This document shows, piece by piece, positions 10,952 to 21,361 of a DNA stretch of 64,000 nucleotides. Positions within the stretch are counted from its first letter, which is position 1. The number at the start of each line of letters is the position of its first letter. The notes beneath the pieces were generated by a model. It was not told the origin of the DNA. It did not search any database and was given only the letters and a program-made list of their open reading frames with translations. The stretch is taken from assembly GCA_023091665.1 (NCBI GenBank), contig JALJCQ010000023.1, positions 62,001-126,000 on the forward strand, written 5' to 3'. Position numbers and translations under genes: made by a program. The DNA is from Pythium myriotylum. Its lineage: Eukaryota; Oomycota; Peronosporomycetes; Pythiales; Pythiaceae.

Positions 10952-11588
10952 TCATCTTGCGCGGCGAAAACATCGCGGCGGATGGCGACCGTGTAGTGTG
11001 CAGCGTAAGCTTCGTTGTCCTGATAGAACAACTTGAGTCGCCTGCGCATCGTTGACTCAGGAATATCGTGCCACGAGCGAGCGAGGAGGTCTTGAACGTC
11101 GAGATTTCCCTCGAAGCTGACGCGACAGAATGCGTGGTAGCCCTCTCGTACCAGCAACACGTATCTGTTCCACTCTGATTACGTTACGTTGGTGTTGTCG
11201 ATTATCACGACCGGAACACGTCGAATCAGCGTCTGGAAACACTCCGCTTGGCAACGTGTATGCGCTTCCCCGGGTCTGGTGAATCGTATCTGTAACCGTG
11301 GTGAGTGATGAAATAGGTGTCTGCTCTGCAGATCTGGGCCTCGAGCCCAATCGATTCGGCGTAGAGCTTGAGGAACGCTGCGAGCGTTGACTTCCTGCAC
11401 CCTGGTAGCCCACGGAGGATGACGACGAGGCTTCGACGAACGCGAGTGCGGATGCGCTCGTCGCTGAACTTATCGACGATCATGCGGACCTCCTCGAGGA
11501 ACATGCGGACGATCGGGTGCTCCATGATTGTGAGACCCAGAGCAATTGTGGCACGAGAACGAGAAAACTCCTGCTTGATGGGAATCAA
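10952..11588 (-). pseudogene. P-loop kinase fragment (NEDD4BP2/PNK-type AAA_33), inactivated
   Basis: The start at 11588 gives a helical lead, then VVILRGLPGCRKSTLAAF, the P-loop of the small zeta-toxin/PNK-like kinases, followed by CRADTYF and YRYDSPDPGK. After a frame change near 11270 comes VVIIDNTNVT, the conserved DNTN strand, then an in-frame TAA. The same frame then resumes with SEWNRYVLLVREGYHAF. In the P-loop the glycine before Lys is Arg (family GxGKST, here GCRKST), which should abolish nucleotide binding. The downstream end runs into the last bases of the PiggyBac ORF on the other strand. It may be a host gene hit by the transposon or cargo carried with it. Confidence 0.7.
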
Positions 11589-12912
11589 CGACAGCTTGAG
11601 CGGGACAGGACGTTAGCATGTATCAACCAACGACGAGAAGCACACTTACTTACACATTCATTGCACCCGCATTGTGTTGTCTTGGAGGCGTATGCTGTCG
11701 CTGTCGAGACGGCGGAGCGAAGTCGAATGACTAGGAGGAGGTGGAGAACTGGTTGAGTGGCCACGATGAATGTGTGGCGACGAGCTCACGCATCATGTGA
11801 TGACGAGGGATGGACAGTCGCGAAGATTAGTTTTGAAACTTTCCTGAAAACAACGGCGTTCAAATGAGTGGTGTCGGAAAGCAACGGCACTTGATGCAGC
11901 GATTTACCCAATCGTTGCTTGACCTCACATTTTTCTCCAATCAACATAGACAAGTCAAACGGGCAATTTTGGACGATCGAGGGATGGGACGGTAAAAATT
12001 TACCCACTTTTGGGTTGAGGGAACAGCACAATTTTTCGAATTTGTGATATGGAAAGACGAAATTATGAGTGCAGGAATGGCGAACGGGCAAATTTTGCAC
12101 GATCTACAAATATTATACTTGAAATTTGTATTGATACGCTTCCTATTGTTCAGCTCGCATTTGCGAAAGGGTTAAAGAAGACCCGGGCCGAACCTGGTTA
12201 TTCCAAGCAGGGGAAGCCGACGACTCTCTAGCGGCCGAGTTGAAGCGCTGGGGCAAGACTGCCAGCGGCGTCGGCTGCACACAGGACAAGGGAGCTCGTG
12301 CGCGCCGGTGGGATTGTCCCCCCCCCCCCCCCCCCCCCCGCCACGACAAGGCAAGGTCACGGTCTCTGGTGTGAGGCTGAGCATCAGCAGATTATACGCC
12401 CCAAGGAAGGCCGCAGCCGCCTCTTCGGCTGCGCACGAGTACCCCGAGCCCCTGCGTGTTAAACAGGTGTTTTCCTCGGCCCGGTACGACCACCGGCCTA
12501 ACTCTGCTAGACGGTCTCTTCGCGGAGCTCAGCTGGCCGACCCCAGAGGCTTCACAACCCTCTGGTTCTCCCCCTCCCCCGACGTCGGTGTCAGAGAGCC
12601 CACGTTTCACCCCCACAGAGACTTTCGTGGGGTGTAACGTCTGTTGGTAGCTCACTAGCATCAAGAATCCAAGGTCTGTTGGCGAGTGGTCCGCTGTCAC
12701 AAGCAGTCGCTGTGCAGTGATTTTGCGGACACTCTACCACATATGACAGGAGCTGCGAATTTTGACCCTAATACACAGGCGAGACCGCGCCACCCGCAAG
12801 ATCCCAGAATATCGTTCGAAGATTAGTCTGCACTGCTCACGTCGATCGAAGAGAAACGCATAGAAGGAGAGAGGGGAGAAGAGGAGGGGATCACGAAGAT
12901 TTTGCTCTCGCC
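11589..12912. other. non-coding region with an imperfect direct repeat and a C22 tract
   Basis: No gene could be supported. A 21-22 bp motif beginning AACGGGCAA and ending ACGATC occurs at about 11958-11978 and again at 12083-12104. A run of 22 C bases spans 12318-12339. A hairpin with arms CACCCCCAC and GTGGGGTG lies near 12608-12635. The stretch from 12480 to 12700 could be part of an LTR, but both ends were not found. Confidence 0.5.
12318..12339 (+). repeat. poly(C) tract, 22 bp
   Basis: Uninterrupted run of 22 C. Such tracts are prone to polymerase slippage, so the length is likely variable or mis-sequenced. It produces the spurious poly-Gly/Pro ORFs on both strands here. Confidence 0.95.
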
Positions 12913-13035
12913 GTGAATTCAGTGAGAGATTTGCTGACATCGTTCAAGTCGGCGATGAAACCCGACGACACAAGCAACTGGAAGGAAGCATGCGACTCCG
13001 AGCTTGAGTCGCTGAAGAAGAACAATGTGAGAACC
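12913..13035 (+). mobile_element. copia reverse-transcriptase scrap
   Basis: The short stretch reads SFKSAMKPDDTSNWKEACDS then ELESLKKNNV. This matches the start of the copia RT domain, where the family has an A-M-x-S/P-E-D-x-x-x-W-x-x-A block followed by E-x-x-S-L-x-x-N. Coding character is lost right after it. A further copia-like echo lies at 13490-13770. Confidence 0.65.
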
Positions 13036-13326
13036 AACAAAGCGATGACAGGGACATTATCTTTTCTTCGGGTTAAGTCTGTGTGGAGGAGCTAGATCCT
13101 CTGTCCTGGAAATAGGCTGTGAGTATTTTGAACACAGACCAAATTCACGCATAGACTATGCACGGTTAACGGAGCACCGGCCCAGAAAAACTTGTCACGG
13201 TCGTCTTAACTTTCACGGAAAAGCAGGTTTTGCAGGGGTCGATTTCGGAAGGCCGTTCGCCGATGAGCCGAACTTATGGGCTCTCTAGATAAACGGCAAC
13301 TCCAACTCATGGGTCTCATACCCATG

Positions 13327-13389
13327 AGTCTTGGAACCGTGTTAAACAGTCTCGAAACCTTGCTCAAGAGTCTTGGAACCCTGCTCGGT
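13327..13389 (+). repeat. three imperfect 21-bp tandem units
   Basis: Units at 13327-13347, 13348-13368 and 13369-13389 each begin AGTCTTGG or AGTCTCGA and share a common core. Because 21 is a multiple of three, the units encode SLGTVLN, SLETLLK and SLGTLLG in one frame, but no convincing gene surrounds them. Confidence 0.75.
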
Positions 13390-13489
13390 ACCTTTCGAAT
13401 AGATGCGCGTCGAAAGAAAAAGATGAACACTTCTGATTGTTTTTCAGCCGATGTACCAGGTTTATGGTACACAGGAAACTCAGTATGAT

Positions 13490-13770
13490 CAATAAAGAGG
13501 TCCAGTTGGAGCCAGCAAACCACAGTAATCATTAGCGAAAAGGAAGTGTTCATGCAGCGTCACGAGGCATCATGGAGTGGCGGAGCTGGCGCAGCAGAAG
13601 CGAATGGAGACGTGGGCCTGCGACCTCCTCTAGGTTATCGTTCCAAGAAGAGGCAGCTAATGCGTGTACCTCAACGGCACAAAGATGCTGTGGACGCAAC
13701 CTCAATGCTGGCGAACCAAGTCATGTGGAAGCTTGCGATGCGGATGTCACTACACAATGAAAGCAGATTG
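13490..13770 (+). mobile_element. possible decayed copia RNase H
   Basis: One frame reads SWSQQTTVIISEKEVFMQ, which lines up with the copia RNase H block SWRSKKQQTVALSSTEAEYM. About 210 bp later another frame reads EPSHVEACDADV, resembling the family's P-x-H-x-x-x-K-H-I-D-V segment. Spacing from the RT scrap at 12913 is shorter than in an intact element. Similarity is weak and could be chance. Confidence 0.35.
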
Positions 13771-13926
13771 CTACAGCATTTCTCGCGGTCAATTTTGAGT
13801 ATTGGAGTGCACAAGGTAGGCTCGCGGCGTATCAATGCGCAATGCATGAAAAAAATCTGCCTGCTCACCGTCTCTCGCCAGCATCCCGACCGAATTCATT
13901 CCCTGGAAACTGAGGATGATGAGAAT

Positions 13927-15533
13927 ATGAGGTTCTGGCCATCTCAGCCTCATCCAAAGCTTCTTTCAGCCCCGACACCTTCAAACTATACGAGTGACTC
14001 CCCTGACACCGCCACTGAGTCTGACAGACCAAGTCTTTCTTCGAGAGAGTCCATTGGGTCCGCTCACTCGTTACCTCCTCTTCCACCGCTCGAGTTCTCT
14101 CCATCCAAGGTCTTGCGTGCGCAATCGAAAGGAACTTCCTTCCGAACTTATTTCAACTGGCCTATGAAAGGTATGTCTGGTCGTTTGGGTGTTGCACATT
14201 CTGTCACCGTATTCATCGCCTCATTCATCTCCCGAAGGTATACGACCGGGGCTTTCGGTGAGAATTGTGAGGACTGAGGCAATCAAATCCGTATCTTCAG
14301 TCACTGAATATGTCGTCCACGTGGTTGACTTGCATACGAGAGTGTTTTGGATATCCAAGAAACGATTTTCGGATTTCTACGGGCTTCGCAAAAAGGTTGG
14401 TGATAAGACGGTTTTGATCCGCATAGTACGCCCTTACAAGCTATCCGATTGTTTATCAGATCCGAGAACACATCAAATGTGCCACAACATCTGAAGCTGA
14501 GGAGATGAAGTTTCTTTTGGATTTGCCTTTTCCACGCAGAAGGTTGCGAAAATCCGGAGAAGAATCGTGCATTCGGAGAGTAAACGACATGGAAGCGTTT
14601 CTTCGAAATGTTGCGTCGTTGGAACCAACGTCAAGAACTCGGGTGAGGATTCTCCGCGACTTCCAACTCTGCTTATGTTCGTCTGAATTCATCGATTCTC
14701 TCGAGAAAGTTGATACAAGAGGTGAGGCTCCAGAGCCGAAATGGCTCAGCTATGATCTTTTCATCAAGTTGAATAGTGTCGGGACGGTGGAGGGGCGCAC
14801 GTGCTATAAGTTTCTGCAGGCGTTTCGCAGCCGATGTGCAGTGGTCGAGGCCGCGGTTTGCCTCGAATGTTGCAACTATGCAGATACTAATCTTGCCACC
14901 GACGCTCTCCGAGAGTTACGCAGTGTGCTCACAAGCGTGGAGAAGCACGTTGTCGATCACTTGAGCCCCAAATACGCTAACAAGCTCTCTCTCATGGATG
15001 AAAGCGTTGACACCTCCTCTATCATTGACGATTGTGTGTTTCGCGCTGTGGAAGACTGCATCTTGGTGCCATTGGAAAAAGAAATCGCGTTTCTTGTTAG
15101 GAAGACAGTCGATGTGGAACACGAAGCCCGGTTGATGGCTAACATTGCAAAAATGCGTGGTCGCCCTCAGTCCGACTTCGGTATCCCAGAACATCTGCAA
15201 TCCGACGAAGATTGGGGAAAGTCATGCCACCACTTGAGCATGATCGATGAGCGGCAACTTCCGTGCGAGAAAATCCACGAACTCTTACGTTCAGCCTTGG
15301 AGATTTTCAGAAGTTGTGGCGAGAAGAATCTCGAGTGGCGAGATAACTCGGCTCTTACCGCTGACGACTATCTCCCAATACATATCTACGTCGTGATTCA
15401 CAGTGGCTTGAAGCGCCCGCTCATGACCAAAGAATACCTGGGCTCAATGATCCACCCATCGAAGATGCTTGGCGAAGTCGGGTACTTCCTTACGATGTTT
15501 GAAGTCGCTCTTCAGTACATTGCCGAGATGTAA
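13927..15533 (+). CDS. PX-VPS9 protein, probable Rab5-family GEF
   Basis: Exons 13927-14170, 14238-14395 and 14460-15533 give 491 aa. The introns are 67 and 64 nt with GT-AG ends. A Ser/Pro-rich N-terminus is followed by a PX phosphoinositide-binding domain (about residues 85-175: GLSVRIVRTEAI, YVVHVVDLHTRVFWISKKRF, DFYGLRKKI, LLDLPFPRR). The C-terminal third is a VPS9 domain (about 330-490), with ADDYLPIHIYVVIHSGLKRP and MLGEVGYFLTMFEVALQYI, the Asp and Tyr-leucine core used to catalyse nucleotide exchange on Rab5/Vps21. It likely acts at early endosomes, recruited through PI3P. The frame is open upstream to 13546, so a start at 13846 is possible; 13927 is the first Met after the copia-like debris. 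Confidence 0.88.
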
Positions 15534-15574
15534 GGCCGTGCTTGTAGTCAGCAATAAATTGAATTAAGTTAATA

Positions 15575-16872
15575 ATGTTGTCGAGGAAGTTGGACGGCCA
15601 GGAAGAGCTAATGAAGAGTGCAATACGCACCGTGTCTGGCATCGGGGGGATCATCGCGCGTCACCACTCAACGCTTGTGGCGCTACGGCAGCTGACTGGG
15701 TCGCTCGCCGCTCAGCAATGGATGCATGCTCTTGAAAACGCACCGTGCCTCGTTTGCAGCCACCCAACCACGCATCGAATCGATTGTGCTGTGAGCGGAT
15801 TCCCGTTGACATGCTCTCGAGTAGGGACAAACTGCGAGATCTATGATTAGTGACTGGTTTATCGGCTCATCATGTTCTAGACGTGCGATCTATTGCTGTC
15901 GAAGGAGAAGAATGATAAGCTCCTCGTTTTCAAACAGATCCACGAGGATATCACATTCACCACTCACGAAGAGGCGAGAACTCTGCTGTCGTCTGGTTTG
16001 TGAAACCATGCATGAGATACCCAGTATCCTGCTGTCATGATATTGTTTTGCTGACTGAACTGGTAGTTCTCACAAGCGATTGTAAAATGGGGCGTAAATG
16101 CGAGATGAATGGGTTGATCAACTCATGGGAAGAGTTCATGCGCTGCTTCACCGACTGCCGTCGGTGGCTCGAAGATCCTCGCGCGGTGCGGCTTGCATCT
16201 GCTGCGTACACATACGTTGTTACGCTATCGCAGTTCGTTGCTGGTATGGAAAGCCGTTCGAATTGTGTTTGTATATGGGATCTGACTCGATAGAGTGTAG
16301 TTTTACGTTCGCTTCAACTCGGTGCAGCCTCAAATTTGAACTTGCACATTGTTGGCGCGCGTGCCGAAGCGATGATGCCTCCCAACATCTGGAATGAACT
16401 GACTGACGCCCACCAAGGCGTAAGTTTTGACATCAAGCTGATAGGAGATCACATTTTTTCGACGAAAGCAGGCAAAAGTAAACCAAATAGCCTCCTGAGT
16501 ATCCGGAACTACCCAGGTTTCTACCACGACATCATCACCACAAAAGAAGAACTCAGAGTTGCGCCAGACGGCTTCGCTCTGTTCAACCCCGGCATTGGCC
16601 ACCCAAAACTGCGAGCGTGTTGGCATCCGACTTTAGACGTCATTCTCCGAACAGGAAAGCCTGTTTTGCTGACGGCGTTCAGTGAATCTGACCAAAAAAG
16701 AGACCTGAAGACGCTGAGCGAGTATTCAGACACAATCGATGTTGAGTTTTTGGTAACACCACGTGGGAACGATTTCAAAAGCAGATGCTTCCAGCTCGAT
16801 CCGCTGAATATATTTGATCCGGTCCAAACCAACAGCCACTTTGTGGTACTTCGCGGCCGAAGCAAGACCTGA
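15575..16872 (+). CDS. MSS51-like protein (MSS51 C-terminal domain)
   Basis: Exons 15575-15820, 15881-15995, 16067-16243 and 16328-16872 give 360 aa, with introns of 60, 71 and 84 nt. The N-terminal part has a short Cys-rich motif (CLVC, then DCAVSGFPLTCS) like the zinc-binding start of MSS51 relatives. The C-terminal domain is clear: NLHIVGARAEAMMPPNIW, FDIKLIGDHIF, GFALFNPGIGHP, VLLTAFSESDQKRD, TPRGNDFKSR. In yeast MSS51 regulates Cox1 synthesis in mitochondria, and animal relatives affect muscle mitochondrial metabolism; the role here is inferred. Only 41 bp separate its start from the stop of the PX-VPS9 gene. Confidence 0.8.
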
Positions 16873-16977
16873 GCACAAAAGCGCTCAGGTGTAAGCGCTG
16901 ATTCAGATATACTGCAGACAATATCACCCTCAATAAAAGTTGTTTTCATCTTGCACGGAGCTGCAGAAGCTGCATAG

Positions 16978-19900
16978 TCACTGAGATTGCTGCATCCAGT
17001 GTCGCACGGCTTCTCCAAGATTTGCATATTGGACGTTTGGATACCGCTCCGCCTGAAGATACGCAAGAGCGATGTAGAACTCATCGAGATGAAGCACCTC
17101 TTGAGGTGGCTCCCCAGTGGAATAAGTTACTCTCCTTGTCTCGTTCAAGACACGTATAAACAAGCGTTCTGCAGCAGATGCAGCAGTGTTTACAATATCC
17201 ACTGCAAACTTCGCAAAGTTTTCCTTCGCCATCCCCACCCGCTTGTCATCCCTATTATGCTTCGAAGCACCTTCAGAGATCGAATAGTATTCAAAAAGTG
17301 GCCATACGACCATCTCTACGTCTGCACCAACGAGGCAGATTCGGGGAGGGGTAGGAATGTCACTCTCACCTAGGAAGCCAAGATCGCAAAAAAATGACAG
17401 TAGAATTTCGCGCGCTGACAAGCGGAAGGAAGTGCTCTTAGTTGGCAAAGACTTCGCAAACAATTCAAGTGCACAGTATCCGAGGAAGATCGGAAGTGTT
17501 TGCTGCGTCATTACCCCATCGCGATCACACAGGCGTCCGAAGTGATAATGGACGAGGTCACTCGACACGTATGCTGGATAAAGGCGCAAATCCTCCAGCA
17601 TCCGAACGACACCCGAAATAGGCAAGCACAGTTGATTGCCGTGAACTTCGTCACGTGTTTCGCTGGAATATCTCCCCATCACACGCTCTATTGGAAAGCG
17701 AAACGCAAGAAATAGGTCTCGCACTTGACCAGTGAGATGCCAATCAATGAAGTTGGCGAGCCCGTTTCCGACGAACTGGGTCTTACGCGGTTGGGAGTCT
17801 GGTGGGATTACTGGTTCACACTGATATTCTTGAAATTCTTTCACTGTACTTGTAGAGGAGTGCTCTGATGGAGAATATGTGTGCTTGAGTGAGGCTTTCT
17901 CCATCACAGCTCTTTCGGCAACGGCAGTTTCATGCTCTAAGACAGCCAACAGCTTTTCTTGGTTCTGAATTATGTCGTCCGTGAGTTGACCAGCCCATGG
18001 CGACCGTGCTGCATGGAGACTCACATCAACTGCTTCTCGGTGGGATATTGGAATCAGCAACCCTTGCCTTGCGGCGGAGCACCGGTGCAACAAGACGGAC
18101 CAGAATGATCTAACCCGTTCTTGAGCTGTGGGAAGCCCGTCGAACGCCTCTTTTGCGAGAGCATTCAAGCACGCAATGAAATCGATTATTGTGATACCTT
18201 GAGTTGGGGCGTACTCAGGTACGCTATTCTGGATGACAGAGACAAGTTGTGTAGAAGTTAAGAGCGAATCACCCAAGGCGTTCGATTCGCTCAGAAACTC
18301 GATCAAGCTGGTAATCATTATACGATCCGACGGAAGGCGCCTTGACGCAATTGCACTCTCTGTTCCTTCAAGTACGGTGGGATCTGAAGAAACATGCCGA
18401 TTCGCAATAAAAGAAAAGAGCCCGCGGAGATTTTCAATCGTTGCGTCTCGGCAGAGATGAAGGAGCGAAACTGGCAAGGCACCACATCTCCACTCGACGA
18501 TAGAGGAAAGTTGAGTCTTATACGCTTCTACTTTCTCTTCAAGTCCGACTTGTTGCTCCTCCATTTGTTTCAAGCGTTCCTCTTCCCGCAGTAGTTTCTT
18601 TGCCAGCACATCAACTGCGATGCGCTTATCTTGCGAGAAGAACTGATATCGCTCAAGATCGTTTCGCAGTACATTGTTATAGTCGCCTAGTGACTGAGCG
18701 TACCTTTTTCGCTCCTCGGCCTCGAACTCCGCCTTCTCCAATTGCAAACGATACTCCTTCGCACATGTCTCGACGTGTGTTCGCTGTCGCCAATTATCAA
18801 AGATTGCGCGGGTCCATTGGCGCTCAATCGAACGGATAATCAGACCCACGAAGCCATGTTTAACGAGTTGAAGCTCAGATCGGTGCTCTTCCAATTGTTC
18901 ACAATTGTGCTGGACTTCCTGACGAGAAATCTGCAGCTTTTCTTCTAAGCGGGCCTTTGCGCGCGATAACAAGAAGACGCACTCCTTTGCCTCGACCAGC
19001 TCGGACTGGGCCTTCTTCGCAAGCTCGACGCTGAGGCGCTGACCGTCAAGGGACGCCTGCAGTACCCACGCTGAGAACGCACGTTGCTTCCAAGCGTGGG
19101 AGTGAGCTTGCAGCATCGCCCTGAGTCGAGCAAGGCCGTGCCCCAGATTGTGCTCATAGAGAATTTGCTTCCGAATGCTCGTGACCCATACTTTCCACAT
19201 CACGTGGATGTACGACCACGCTCTCTTTTGAAAATGATAAGATAAGATAAGCGCTCCGGCACGGTGGGAAATTGTAAGGAAACGGTTACGGTACGATGCC
19301 ACAGTTGTAGTGAGCTCGGTTGCGTGCTCGACGTGAGCCGTATTGTGCGTGTGAAGATTCATTCGACGAAAGGCTCGAGCTACAATCTTGATTTGCAGTC
19401 GCTTCAAGAACTCGGTGATGGCTGTTGCTCCCTTGCTATATGACGATACCTGCTCGCGAAATGTTTCCTGCCACGTTCTAAACGCGCATCGAAGTTCAAC
19501 CGCTCGATGTCTTGATATCAATTGGCGTAAGACCATCATACGGGTCTGGTTGCGCTGATATATATCAGTCTGAGATAATTTGGTCTCTTTACGCTGCAAT
19601 TCGTCACGAAGATTTTGTAGTTCCACTGAAAGCTGAGCCAGTTGTTGGATCTTCCCAGTTTCGCCGGCCATCTTCTCCAACAAGTCAGCCTGTAGAGCCT
19701 GATTTTGTTGCATCAGCTGGCGCGTTTGCATCTTCAATTGGTCTTCGCTTCTAGCTGTCAATGCAAGTTGATCCTCCAAAGTTCTAATCAACTCCTTAGT
19801 GCTTAGTTCCTGCATTACATGTTTTTGGATTTCCTCCTTCAAAAAACGGTTTTCACGATCCACATTCTCTAGATTGACGAGGCGATCGTGGACAATACGA

Positions 19901-21072
19901 GACGATTCTTGTTCCGCGATCAACGCACTTCGGCAACTTTCGAGCTCACTTGTGAGCCGCCGCTGATCATCGATCAACCGATCGTAGTCAGCGGTCGAGT
20001 GGGGCACAGGCGACAAGGTTGTGCACATCTGAGCAGGCGCAGTCGAATCTATGAAGCAAGTATTTGGGCCTGCGGAGCTATCTCCACCCTCGGACGTTCG
20101 GGCTTTCTCAAGGGACGCGTTTGTCTTCATCGCGAAGCTAATAGATCGTCGGAGAGGTATGGCTGCTCCTTGCTTTATTGACGTACCTGAATCAATGGGG
20201 TTAATCAAATCGCCAAACGACGAGCGATTTGTTTTCTTCTGATTGAAGGCGTCGTTCGGGTGTTCTACCTGCGCATGATTACTCAACTCACTGGCTGCAC
20301 CATTTGTCGTTGATAGAACGAGACTTGTGAAGTTCTCCTCTGCTCGTTTGAAATCATGCCAAATCTCCTTTCGCTTCCAGTCATCCAAGAGTCGGGAAGA
20401 GCGTCGGTTTTGCTGATTCGCCCAGAACTTTGATGACGTGGATGCAAGTCCTTGCCCTGTGGTAGCAATCGATGGCCTTTTTGTATTGAAATCGCTTGTT
20501 TGGTATGCATAAACACTTTGTTCGCGTCTGGTCACACTGTTAGCCGATGGCTTTTCTTGGGCACGGTTGCCCAGTGATTCGGTTTTCGATGGAGAACGCT
20601 GGAAACGGCAAAGAGGCAATTCCGTTCGAAGACTTGTGCCCCGGATCAACGGTGGAACCAACCTTGGAATTTGGCTGGCTGATTTTGAAGGTGACGACTC
20701 GACTCGTACAGAATCGATTTTTTCTTTGACGAAATCAGCAGACTGGATTATTTCTTCATCTTGCTTAGCTTCGATATCTCCAATTGAGTTTGAGATAGAG
20801 TCGACTCGTTGTCGCTCTCTCAACGTCGAGGGTGCGGGTAACTGAATGCGACGAGGGAGGTCAACTTCCAAATCACATTCATCTTCAAGGTCATCAATGT
20901 TTTCTTGTCGTGGCTCGCGCGTATCTCGTTCGTCTAGTTCCGCATATTGACTTGGAGATTGAGATGTTGAGCTTGCATCGTCACTTCCATCACTATCATC
21001 TTCAGACAGATGAGAGGATGACCACGCCACTACATCACACGCTCCACTGCTCATCAGCTCACTGAAGTCCAT
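16978..21072 (-). CDS. large coiled-coil protein with Sfi1-like repeats
   Basis: A single exon of 1364 aa from the Met at 21072 (MDFSELMSSG). The frame is open further upstream but is not coding-like there. The first 400 residues are acidic and Ser-rich and probably disordered. Coiled coil covers about 400-520. From about 525 to 765 there are repeated Trp/Phe helices resembling Sfi1 centrin-binding units: CAFRTWQETF, YIHVMWKVWVTSI, AWKQRAFSAWVLQA, RAIFDNWRQR. More coiled coil follows. The last 490 residues are globular and helical, with an EF-hand-like DRDGVMTQQTLPIFLGY. A centrosome or basal-body scaffold is a reasonable guess, in keeping with the cilium genes nearby, but I do not recognise an exact orthologue. 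Confidence 0.8.
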   Translation of the reverse strand: MDFSELMSSGACDVVAWSSSHLSEDDSDGSDDASSTSQSPSQYAELDERDTREPRQENIDDLEDECDLEVDLPRRIQLPAPSTLRERQRVDSISNSIGDIEAKQDEEIIQSADFVKEKIDSVRVESSPSKSASQIPRLVPPLIRGTSLRTELPLCRFQRSPSKTESLGNRAQEKPSANSVTRREQSVYAYQTSDFNTKRPSIATTGQGLASTSSKFWANQQNRRSSRLLDDWKRKEIWHDFKRAEENFTSLVLSTTNGAASELSNHAQVEHPNDAFNQKKTNRSSFGDLINPIDSGTSIKQGAAIPLRRSISFAMKTNASLEKARTSEGGDSSAGPNTCFIDSTAPAQMCTTLSPVPHSTADYDRLIDDQRRLTSELESCRSALIAEQESSRIVHDRLVNLENVDRENRFLKEEIQKHVMQELSTKELIRTLEDQLALTARSEDQLKMQTRQLMQQNQALQADLLEKMAGETGKIQQLAQLSVELQNLRDELQRKETKLSQTDIYQRNQTRMMVLRQLISRHRAVELRCAFRTWQETFREQVSSYSKGATAITEFLKRLQIKIVARAFRRMNLHTHNTAHVEHATELTTTVASYRNRFLTISHRAGALILSYHFQKRAWSYIHVMWKVWVTSIRKQILYEHNLGHGLARLRAMLQAHSHAWKQRAFSAWVLQASLDGQRLSVELAKKAQSELVEAKECVFLLSRAKARLEEKLQISRQEVQHNCEQLEEHRSELQLVKHGFVGLIIRSIERQWTRAIFDNWRQRTHVETCAKEYRLQLEKAEFEAEERKRYAQSLGDYNNVLRNDLERYQFFSQDKRIAVDVLAKKLLREEERLKQMEEQQVGLEEKVEAYKTQLSSIVEWRCGALPVSLLHLCRDATIENLRGLFSFIANRHVSSDPTVLEGTESAIASRRLPSDRIMITSLIEFLSESNALGDSLLTSTQLVSVIQNSVPEYAPTQGITIIDFIACLNALAKEAFDGLPTAQERVRSFWSVLLHRCSAARQGLLIPISHREAVDVSLHAARSPWAGQLTDDIIQNQEKLLAVLEHETAVAERAVMEKASLKHTYSPSEHSSTSTVKEFQEYQCEPVIPPDSQPRKTQFVGNGLANFIDWHLTGQVRDLFLAFRFPIERVMGRYSSETRDEVHGNQLCLPISGVVRMLEDLRLYPAYVSSDLVHYHFGRLCDRDGVMTQQTLPIFLGYCALELFAKSLPTKSTSFRLSAREILLSFFCDLGFLGESDIPTPPRICLVGADVEMVVWPLFEYYSISEGASKHNRDDKRVGMAKENFAKFAVDIVNTAASAAERLFIRVLNETRRVTYSTGEPPQEVLHLDEFYIALAYLQAERYPNVQYANLGEAVRHWMQQSQ

Positions 21073-21361
21073 CGGCAATGCACAGAGCGACGCAATCGGC
21101 GTTGGTGTTGTTTGTTCCCTCTTCAAAGCCCTGAAACGACAACCAGAGAGCGAGATAACCCGATTTAGTTGAACCGAAATTGTGGCACGATATGAATACC
21201 CACGATCGCTTTGCGAGCCTGAGTCCCAGCTAAACCAAAAATAACAAAGACCTTTAAAGCTGATGCAACGTGAATAGTATCCCGTGAACAGATAAGGATA
21301 AACTGTTCTATTCAAAAGCCATATCAGCCACACTTCCACGGCTTCTTCACGGAACCTCACC

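Noticed and set aside
12143..12700. ORFs with poly-Gly or poly-Pro on both strands
   Set aside because: Created by the C22 tract and not supported by any domain or codon bias.
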